DNA from: Vulcanimicrobium sp035943995
GTDB lineage: Bacteria; Vulcanimicrobiota; Vulcanimicrobiia; Vulcanimicrobiales; Vulcanimicrobiaceae
Direction: 5' to 3'
NCBI GenBank assembly: GCA_035943995.1
Contig: DASZBS010000080.1
Coordinates: 25,967 to 89,966, forward strand
DNA: 64,000 bases
The notes beneath the pieces were generated by a model that had not been told where the DNA came from, ran no database searches, and worked only from the letters and a program-made list of their open reading frames with translations. Positions 14,912 through 21,344 of the stretch are shown here, piece by piece. Position numbers and translations under genes: made by a program. How positions within the stretch are numbered: position 1 is the stretch's first letter; each line of letters begins with the position of its first letter.

Positions 14912-15882
14912 TGAAAAACGTCATCGCGTTCATCGAGCACAAGCACGGCACGATCCGGCGCTCGTCCCTCGAAGCGGCCACGCAGGCGCGCGCGCTCGCC
15001 GATCAGCTGGGCGGCAAAGCCCACGCGGTCGTCGCCGGCGACGGCGCGCAGCAAGCCGCGGCAACGCTCAAGAAATACCCGCTCGACCAGATCCACGTCT
15101 CCGATGAAGACCGCTTCATCGACGGTGCGGTCGACGCGGTCGAATTCGTCGCGAAAGCCGCCGGACCGTCGCTCGTGCTCGTCGGCAACACGATGATCGG
15201 GCGCGACGTCGGGTCGCGCTTCGCCGCGCGGGTCGACTGCGGGGTCAATGCCGACGTCGTCGAGTTCAAGACGGAAGGCGGCGAGGTGTCGTGCGTCATG
15301 CCGAAGCTGGGCGGCCTGGTCATCACGACCTGCAAGCTGACCGGCTCGGACTACGGCGTGGCAGCTATTCGGCCGAACGTTTTCGCGGCCAAGGAAACTT
15401 CCGGCGCGGGTGAGATCGTTCAGATTGCGTCGAGCGGCAAGGCCTCTACCGTTACGGTGGAGGACGAGGTCGATGAAGCTGCTGCCGAGCTCGGCGTCGA
15501 AGAGGCGTCGGTCGTCGTCAGCGGTGGTCGCGGGATGGGCGGTCCGGAACCGTTCACCACGATCCTCAAGGACCTCGCCGAAGCGTTCGGCGGTGCGGTG
15601 GGTGCCTCGCGCGCGGCGGTCGACGCCGGCTGGGTGTCCCACGGACACCAGGTCGGGCAGACCGGAAAGACCATCAGCCCACAGCTCTACATCGCCGTCG
15701 GTATCTCCGGCGCGATCCAACACAAGGTCGGCATGCGCACGTCCGAGACGATCGTCGCGATCAACAAGGACGGTAACGCTCCCATCGCCGAGTTCGCCGA
15801 TCTGCTCGTCGCAGGAGACGCGTTCGCCATCGTTCCGGAGTTGACGAAGCTCGTCCGCGACGCGAAAGCCGTACACGCCTAG
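14911..15882 (+). CDS. etfA: Electron transfer flavoprotein subunit alpha
   Basis: 323 residues. The N-terminal domain (MKNVIAFIEHKHGTIRRSSLEA) is followed by the VGNTMIGRDVGSRFAAR block. The C-terminal FAD-binding domain carries VVSGGRGMGGPE, GASRAAVDAGWVSHGHQVGQTGKTISPQLYIAVGISGAIQH-type sequence (key residues GQTGK and GISGAIQH) and a final VAINKDGNAPIAEFADLLVAGD block. ATG at 14911 overlaps the etfB stop (TGATG). The electron-accepting ETF:quinone oxidoreductase is not in the window. Confidence 0.96.
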   Translation: MKNVIAFIEHKHGTIRRSSLEAATQARALADQLGGKAHAVVAGDGAQQAAATLKKYPLDQIHVSDEDRFIDGAVDAVEFVAKAAGPSLVLVGNTMIGRDVGSRFAARVDCGVNADVVEFKTEGGEVSCVMPKLGGLVITTCKLTGSDYGVAAIRPNVFAAKETSGAGEIVQIASSGKASTVTVEDEVDEAAAELGVEEASVVVSGGRGMGGPEPFTTILKDLAEAFGGAVGASRAAVDAGWVSHGHQVGQTGKTISPQLYIAVGISGAIQHKVGMRTSETIVAINKDGNAPIAEFADLLVAGDAFAIVPELTKLVRDAKAVHA

Positions 15883-15883
15883 C

Positions 15884-17437
15884 ATGAACCGCCGTCTTTT
15901 CCCCATCGTCCTCGGTTTCGCGTCCGCCGCATTCGTTGCGGCGGTCGGCGCGCATCCGGGCGTCGCCGCACCGAAGCCCGCCGCGACGGCCTCGCCGTCG
16001 CCCGCGCCCTCGCCGACCGCGTCGCCGGAGCCGCTCGACAAAGCGATCCCGCGCCTCGAAGCCAAGCTCAAGACCGACCCGAACGACAAGCAGTCGCTGA
16101 CCGAGCTCTCGGCGGACTACCTGCAGATCAACCGCCCGGACCTCGCGGTCAAGCTCACGCAGAAGCTGCTGCAGGCGGGCACGAAGACGGCGCAGGTCTA
16201 CTACTTCGACGGCCTCGCCCAGGGCGGGATCGGCCACCAAAAAGAAGCGCTCGCCGACCTCGAGCAAGCGGCGAACCTCGAGCCGACCAATCCCGGCGTG
16301 CTCGGCACGCTGACCAGCACCTATCTGCAAGCGAACCGGCCGCAGGACGCGGAGCGCGTCGCCAAGCGTGCGGTGACGTTCAACAAGGACGACAAGAACG
16401 CGTACCTCGCGTACGGCAACGTCCTCGCCGCCGAAGGCAAGTTCGACGAAGCGCGACAGCAGCTCGAGACGGCAGCGAAGCTCGACCCCAAGGACGTGCG
16501 CCCGGTCCTGCTCGAGGCGCAGACGTACACCAGCCAGAACGCGATCGCGCTCGCGAGCGGGCTGTACGACCGCGCGATCGCAATCGACCCGACCAGCGTC
16601 GAGGCACTGGTCGGCAAAGCGCGCGTCTCCGCGCAGCAGCACAACGTCAAGGACGCGATCGCGTCGTACGAGCGGATCTACACGCTGCAGACCGATCCCA
16701 ACGACAAAGCGGCGGTGATCGATCAGGAAGCGATCGTCTACGCGAACGAAAAGATGAGCGCGGACGCGGACGCCGCGTACAAGCGCGCGATCTCGACGTA
16801 TCCGAACGTGCTCGGCGCGCACACCGCGTACGGTGAGTACCTGCTCGCGCTCAAGGACAACGCCGGCGCGGAACGCGAGTTCGTCGCGGGCGCCGGGCCG
16901 AACCGCGATCAAGCCGACGCGCTCGCGCGGCTCGGCCAGCTGTACGCGGGCCAGAGCCAGTACCAAAAGGCCGTCGATCAGTTCAAGCGCGTCACGGAGA
17001 TCGCGCCGCAAGACCCGCGTTCGTACCTGCTGCTCGGCGCGACCTACTCGGCGAACAAGCAGTTCGACAAGGCCGCGGGCGCGTTCAAGCAGTCGTATCA
17101 GCTGCAGCACACGCCGGACGCGCTGCTCGGGCTGGGCCAAGCCGACCTGCAGACGCACAACTACACCGAGTGCGCGCAAGTATACGACGCGCTCGACAAA
17201 GGCGCGCCGGACATCTCGCGCCAGAACCCGCAGGTTCTCTTCGGCCTGGGCCAGTGCTACCAGGGCGCGAAACAACCCGACAAGGCGAAGGTCGCGTACC
17301 AGCGCGTGCTGGCGATGGTGAAACCGGGCTCGCAGGCCGCGAACGAGATCAAGTCGCTCATCGCCGCGATCGACCGCGCGCAGAAGAAGCCGGCTCCGGC
17401 ACCGACGAAGAAGCCGACGACCACGTCCAAGAGCTGA
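15884..17437 (+). CDS. Exported tetratricopeptide-repeat protein
   Basis: 517 residues: a signal peptide (MNRRLFPIVLGFASAAFVAA, cleavage near GVAA-P), a Pro/Ala/Ser-rich linker to about residue 50, then about eleven TPR units across the rest (for example VYYFDGLAQGGIGHQKEALADLEQA and LLLGATYSANKQFDKAAGAF), and a basic Lys/Pro/Thr tail. It probably acts as a protein-protein scaffold in the periplasm or on the outer membrane. It begins one base after the etfA stop and may be expressed from the same promoter. Confidence 0.85.
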   Translation: MNRRLFPIVLGFASAAFVAAVGAHPGVAAPKPAATASPSPAPSPTASPEPLDKAIPRLEAKLKTDPNDKQSLTELSADYLQINRPDLAVKLTQKLLQAGTKTAQVYYFDGLAQGGIGHQKEALADLEQAANLEPTNPGVLGTLTSTYLQANRPQDAERVAKRAVTFNKDDKNAYLAYGNVLAAEGKFDEARQQLETAAKLDPKDVRPVLLEAQTYTSQNAIALASGLYDRAIAIDPTSVEALVGKARVSAQQHNVKDAIASYERIYTLQTDPNDKAAVIDQEAIVYANEKMSADADAAYKRAISTYPNVLGAHTAYGEYLLALKDNAGAEREFVAGAGPNRDQADALARLGQLYAGQSQYQKAVDQFKRVTEIAPQDPRSYLLLGATYSANKQFDKAAGAFKQSYQLQHTPDALLGLGQADLQTHNYTECAQVYDALDKGAPDISRQNPQVLFGLGQCYQGAKQPDKAKVAYQRVLAMVKPGSQAANEIKSLIAAIDRAQKKPAPAPTKKPTTTSKS

Positions 17438-17441
17438 CGCG

Positions 17442-18467
17442 ATGCTCGTCGCGTACGACGACGGCCTCACCGCGCATCTGAGCGGGATCCCGCACCCCGA
17501 GCGGCCCGACCGGGTGCGCGTCGTCGCCGACGAGCTGCGCCGCCGCGGCATGCTCGGCGAGCGCGTCGACACGCGCGTCGCGCGTCCCGACGAGCTCGCG
17601 CGCGTCCATCCGGCGGCGTACATCGAGCTCGTGCGGCGCACGTGCGCGTCGCTCGAAGCGGGCGGCGTCACGCAGCTCGTCACGGGCGACACGCTCGTCG
17701 ACGCGAGCTCGTACGAAGGTGCCGCGCGCGCCGCCGGCGCGACGCTCGTCGCGCTCGAAGCCGCCGTCGACGGGCGCCGTGGCGCGTTCGCGCTCGTGCG
17801 GCCGCCCGGCCACCACGCGGAACCCGCGCGCGGGATGGGTTTTTGCGTGTTCAACAATGCCGCGATCGCGGCGCGCACGTACGCGCGCGGCGAGGGCAAG
17901 CGCGTGCTCGTGCTCGACTTCGACTACCACCACGGCAACGGCACGCAGGCCACGGTCGGCGGCGGCGTCTCGTACCTCGGCTCGCATGCCGATCCCGCGT
18001 ATCCGGGCACCGGCGATCCGCGCGACAACCGCGTCGTCTCGGGCGCCGCGCTCGTCAACGTCCCGATCGACGCGCGCGGGATCTCCACCGAAGGCTTCAT
18101 CGGCATCCATGCGCGCACGCTGCGCGCGCTCGCGGAGCGCATCCGCCCGCGCTTGATCGTCGTCAGCGCCGGCTACGACGTCGTCGCCGGTGATCCGGTC
18201 GGCGATCTGGGCGTCGATCCGGCGTTCGCGCGGCAGATGGGCCGGCTCGTGCGCGAGATCGCCGACGAGCACTGCGACGGCCGCGCGCTGTTCGTGCTCG
18301 AAGGCGGCTACGATCCCGCGACGCTCGCGACGTGCGTGGCCGAGACGATCCTCGGCTTCGAGGAGTGCATCGAGGCCGACAAGACCGACGTGCACGCGAT
18401 CCCGCCGGCGCAGCGCGCGCTCGTGCGCGAAGTCGAAGAAGCCGCGCTGTGCGGAGCGTCCCGGTGA
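17442..18467 (+). CDS. Histone-deacetylase-family hydrolase (acetoin-utilisation/acetylpolyamine amidohydrolase type)
   Basis: Zn-dependent deacetylase of 341 residues. It shows RPPGHHAEPARGMGFC (catalytic His124/His125), VLDFDYHHGNGTQ (Asp159, zinc ligands Asp161 and His163), VSAGYDVVAGDPVGDLG (third zinc ligand Asp251) and the closing EGGYDPATLA with the transition-state Tyr. Bacterial members deacetylate small acetyl-amines, acetoin-pathway proteins or lysine side chains. It starts 4 bases after the TPR gene and overlaps the MauE-like gene by 4 bases. Co-transcription with the lanthipeptide genes downstream is possible, but a functional link is unproven. Confidence 0.9.
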   Translation: MLVAYDDGLTAHLSGIPHPERPDRVRVVADELRRRGMLGERVDTRVARPDELARVHPAAYIELVRRTCASLEAGGVTQLVTGDTLVDASSYEGAARAAGATLVALEAAVDGRRGAFALVRPPGHHAEPARGMGFCVFNNAAIAARTYARGEGKRVLVLDFDYHHGNGTQATVGGGVSYLGSHADPAYPGTGDPRDNRVVSGAALVNVPIDARGISTEGFIGIHARTLRALAERIRPRLIVVSAGYDVVAGDPVGDLGVDPAFARQMGRLVREIADEHCDGRALFVLEGGYDPATLATCVAETILGFEECIEADKTDVHAIPPAQRALVREVEEAALCGASR

Positions 18468-18919
18468 GCCCGAAGGTCGTCGGCATCGCCGTGCTCGTGC
18501 TGCGCATCGTGCTTGGCGCGATCTTCATCGTTGCCGGTGTCTCGAAGTTCGGGCACGCTGCCGAGTTTGCGCAACAGATCGCGGCGTTCCGGCTGCTTCC
18601 GCAACCCGTGATCGCACCGACGGCGCTTGCGTTGCCGCTGGTCGAGATCCTGCTCGGCGGCTACCTCGCCATCGGCTTGTTTACCCGAGCCGCCGCCTGG
18701 ATCGCGATGGCGATGCTGCTAGTCTTCGACGGGGCCATAGCTTCGGCCGTCGTACGAGGAATGACCTTGAGTTGCGGCTGCTTCGGAGCTAACGACAGGA
18801 CGGTCACGACTTGGGCCGAGGTCGCGCGCGACGCGATCTTCGTGCTGCTGGCCGTGCTCGTCGCGCTGCGCCCCCCGGGGGCGCTCGCCCTCGACCGGAG
18901 AATCGGAAACGCACCATGA
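18464..18919 (+). CDS. MauE/DoxX-like redox-associated membrane protein
   Basis: 151 residues with four predicted membrane helices. The first contains VLRIVLGAIFIVAGVSKF, the DoxX/MauE signature, and near residue 104 there is LSCGCFGAND, the Cys-Gly-Cys pair typical of MauE-type proteins that help form or maintain disulfides, analogous to DsbB/CcdA partners. The GTG at 18464 overlaps the deacetylase stop. It directly precedes and overlaps a TlpA-like thioredoxin, its usual partner. From here to about 25.7 kb codon third positions are less strictly G/C than upstream, which suggests later acquisition. Confidence 0.8.
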   Translation: MSPKVVGIAVLVLRIVLGAIFIVAGVSKFGHAAEFAQQIAAFRLLPQPVIAPTALALPLVEILLGGYLAIGLFTRAAAWIAMAMLLVFDGAIASAVVRGMTLSCGCFGANDRTVTTWAEVARDAIFVLLAVLVALRPPGALALDRRIGNAP

Positions 18920-19506
18920 GCACCCGCATGACATCACGACCGGATCGCCGCAAGCTGATCATGTACGCCACTCTCGCAGTCGTCGTGATCGCGATCGTTA
19001 TCGCCGTCGGTCTTGCTTCCCGCAACGAAGTCGTCCCGGAGAGCGCAACGAAAGCCGTGGGACAGTCGACTCTCAAGGTGGGCGACACTGCCCCCGAGTT
19101 TAGCATCGGGACGAACGCCGGGACCTTCGACCTTGCCAGCGTGTCGACGCCCGTTCTGCTCGAAGTGTTCGCGCCGTGGTGCCCCCATTGCCAGCGTGAG
19201 ACGACGATTCTGAACGACCTGGCGACGAAGTACGCGGGAAAGCTTGCGATCGTCGCGGTCAGTGGCGACGCACTCGACGAAGAACACCGCACAGCGGAGT
19301 CCGCATCCAACGTGGCCGGATTTGCAGCGCAATATCAAACCCGTTATCCCGTCGCCTTCGACAAAGACCTCAAGGTCGCCGCGCTGTATCTTCACACCGG
19401 CTTCCCGTCGGTCTACGTCATTGACGCGAAAAAGAAGATCCGTTATAGCCGAGAGGGCGAGATACCCGAGGCGGACCTTGTGAAGGCCATCAACGCGGCG
19501 CAATAG
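18916..19506 (+). CDS. TlpA-like membrane-anchored thiol:disulfide oxidoreductase
   Basis: 196 residues: one N-terminal membrane anchor (residues 14-33), then a periplasmic thioredoxin-like domain with KVGDTAPEFSIGT, the active site FAPWCPHCQRE (Cys89, Cys92) and the cis-Pro loop TGFPSVYVID. It would exchange disulfides on exported Cys-containing substrates, reduced or oxidised through the MauE-like protein. ATG at 18916 overlaps the MauE stop. The position 1.3 kb before a precursor with five Cys suggests a role in its thiol chemistry, which is an inference. Confidence 0.87.
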   Translation: MSTRMTSRPDRRKLIMYATLAVVVIAIVIAVGLASRNEVVPESATKAVGQSTLKVGDTAPEFSIGTNAGTFDLASVSTPVLLEVFAPWCPHCQRETTILNDLATKYAGKLAIVAVSGDALDEEHRTAESASNVAGFAAQYQTRYPVAFDKDLKVAALYLHTGFPSVYVIDAKKKIRYSREGEIPEADLVKAINAAQ

Positions 19507-19519
19507 CCGCACCGGCATC

Positions 19520-20791
19520 ATGGCGGAGACGATTCTCGATGCGCTGATCGCGCCGCTTACCGGCGATGACTTCATCGACTCGGTCTGGGAAAAGGCGCCA
19601 GCGCTGCTCGGCCTTCGCCGACCGGATCTGATCAGAGACCTCGCGTCAGACGAGCTGTTGTACTTGCTGCTCTCCCGCGCGGCCGGCGAGCGCCCCGCCG
19701 CCCTCGAAATTCTGAGCGCGCGAGATGAGGTCGCAAAGTACTCGCCCGCGAGCGCGAGCGACGCCTTCGAGCAGTTTCGTCGCGGCGCATCAGTTCGGCT
19801 GACGGGAGTGGAATACTTTGTAAGGTCGATCGGCGATCTATGCATCGACCTCGCATCGTTCTGCGGATGTGCCGTTTCCTCGAATCTCTATTGGTCGCCG
19901 CCATCATCCCAGGCGCTCGCCGCTCACCTGGACCCGCATGGGATATTCGTCATCCAATTGTTTGGCCGCAAAGCCTGGACCGTATACGGCGAACCTCTCG
20001 ATGCGCCGCTCGAGGACGGGCCGGTGTTATTACGTTACGAGTCTCCGTGGGAGGGACAGCAGCGGCTGGTTCCGCAGACGGCGCTTCCTGAAGTCGCGGA
20101 GCGCAAGCCAGTCGTCATCGCCTGTACTCTCGAGCCGGGCGACGTTCTCTATCTTCCACGGGGGACGTACCATCGCGCGCTGACCTGTGACGAGCATTCG
20201 GCACACCTTTCCGTGGGCATCCACCAGAACTCATATGCGGATTTGATCGGGATCGCCGTCGGCGGTCTTTCGGCGGAGCGCCTTGCGCTACGAGGTTCGC
20301 TTCCGCTCGGCTTCGGCCGCGTCAGCGCAGCGGAGCGAGAAGCCCACGGTCGAGCGCTGGCCATCCTGCGGTCATTGGCGGATGAAGCCGAGCCGAACGA
20401 TCTTACGCGGACGTTCTCGTCGTTGATCACACGCTCACTGCACAAGCGGGCCGTGCCGCTTACGCCGGCGGTTCCGTTCGACATCGACGCGGCATCCGTA
20501 CTGTGCAGACGACCCGGAACGCCGATGTCGTCCACCCTCCACGAAGGCCGAGCGCGGTTGGCGTTCGGCGACTCCGCGCTCGACGGCGCCCTTTCGCTGA
20601 GCGCCGCTTTCGACTTCATCGCGGCGCACACGCGTTTCGCGGTTCACGAGGTGCCCTGCGCCACGCCCGACGGCGCGCTGGCGATCGTGCAGCGCTTGCA
20701 GGCAGCCGGACTGCTGCTCGCACCACCGCCGTCCGGCGGCGGCACGGGCACTGCCGACACGGAAAGGGATCTTGCGTCAGGGGGCGTATAG
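19520..20791 (+). CDS. JmjC/cupin-4-type Fe(II)/2-oxoglutarate oxygenase
   Basis: 423 residues. The double-stranded beta-helix core lies at about 95-240, with the metal triad readable as H136-x-D138 (AAHLDPHGIFVIQLFGRKAW) and distal H218 (GDVLYLPRGTYHRA). The KAW Lys is in the position of the 2-oxoglutarate-binding Lys of ribosomal oxygenases. The C-terminal part (about 300-400) looks like the winged-helix segment of the RoxA/YcfD family. Known relatives hydroxylate ribosomal proteins. Here the gene sits 66 bases before a lanthipeptide precursor, so peptide hydroxylation is the attractive inference; RoxA-like housekeeping is the alternative. Confidence 0.82.
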   Translation: MAETILDALIAPLTGDDFIDSVWEKAPALLGLRRPDLIRDLASDELLYLLLSRAAGERPAALEILSARDEVAKYSPASASDAFEQFRRGASVRLTGVEYFVRSIGDLCIDLASFCGCAVSSNLYWSPPSSQALAAHLDPHGIFVIQLFGRKAWTVYGEPLDAPLEDGPVLLRYESPWEGQQRLVPQTALPEVAERKPVVIACTLEPGDVLYLPRGTYHRALTCDEHSAHLSVGIHQNSYADLIGIAVGGLSAERLALRGSLPLGFGRVSAAEREAHGRALAILRSLADEAEPNDLTRTFSSLITRSLHKRAVPLTPAVPFDIDAASVLCRRPGTPMSSTLHEGRARLAFGDSALDGALSLSAAFDFIAAHTRFAVHEVPCATPDGALAIVQRLQAAGLLLAPPPSGGGTGTADTERDLASGGV

Positions 20792-20857
20792 GGGTTCGGT
20801 TATGCGCCCTCCGTAAGCGCGCATATCGCTCATCGTCCGACGTGCGAAGGGGAAGCA

Positions 20858-21073
20858 ATGTATAGTCCAGGCCATGAAACGAACCTTGGCGACGAGACCG
20901 ACCTGCTGCGCCTTGATATCGTCAAATTAGACATTGCACTACGCGCTCCGACGGGCAAAGTTCACGTGACGTATTGCACGGTGGGTGGCGATCCGTGCCC
21001 GACCTATACTGGTTGGCCCGGATGCGGCGGGACCCCGAGTAAATGGTCTGACCCGTGTGACGAATGTATTTGA
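20858..21073 (+). CDS. Candidate class I lanthipeptide precursor peptide
   Basis: 71 residues with a strong ribosome site (AAGGGGAAG, 3 bases from ATG). The leader (about 1-31) is acidic and contains LRLDIVKLDIAL, an LxLD segment similar to the FxLD motif of some LanB-recognised leaders. The core is rich in Thr/Ser, Gly, Pro and Trp with five Cys at 40, 47, 56, 67 and 70, and Thr/Ser at 32, 38, 41, 49, 51, 59, 61 and 64 available for dehydration and lanthionine rings. Its stop abuts a fragment homologous to the lanB 3' end. The leader cleavage site is not obvious and no protease gene is nearby. Confidence 0.8.
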   Translation: MYSPGHETNLGDETDLLRLDIVKLDIALRAPTGKVHVTYCTVGGDPCPTYTGWPGCGGTPSKWSDPCDECI

Positions 21074-21125
21074 TCAGACTTAGTCCGCCGCACGAGACGG
21101 TTCGGCAATTTCAGCGCGATTCGTT
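21074..21125 (-). pseudogene. Remnant of a lanB 3' end
   Basis: Read on the - strand this segment encodes IALKLPNRLVRRTKSD, clearly matching the intact LanB C-terminus IALNLLNRLVRRPND located 271 bases away at 21345-21395. A one-base indel disrupts the frame near the end. It is what remains of the lanB end after a tandem duplication of the precursor-to-lanB junction. Confidence 0.75.
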
Positions 21126-21140
21126 GAGCGCCATTTATAC

Positions 21141-21238
21141 CGCTCATCGTCCGATATGCCGGCGACGTAGCTAGCTGTTTGGAACTAGATTTCGTCAAGT
21201 TTGACGTCGGACTGCGCCGCCCGACGCCAGGGGGGTGA
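21141..21238 (+). pseudogene. Decayed second copy of the lanthipeptide precursor leader
   Basis: This segment aligns with the precursor gene: CGCTCATCGTCCGA at 21141 equals 20827, and the translated LELDFVKFDVGLRRPT matches LRLDIVKLDIALRAPT of the intact leader. About 41 bases covering the ribosome site and start codon are missing, and a TGA follows the leader at 21236-21238. The core region (about 21239-21340) still aligns at DNA level with the intact core but is frameshifted and has stops. The leader is better conserved as protein than the core. Confidence 0.7.
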
Positions 21239-21344
21239 CAGGCGACGTTTTCGCGCGGTCGGTGGAGATGCGTGCGGGGCTAATTGCGGATGGCTAGGAT
21301 GCACGACGATTGCTATCCATTGATTGCAGTCCATGATCTTTTGA

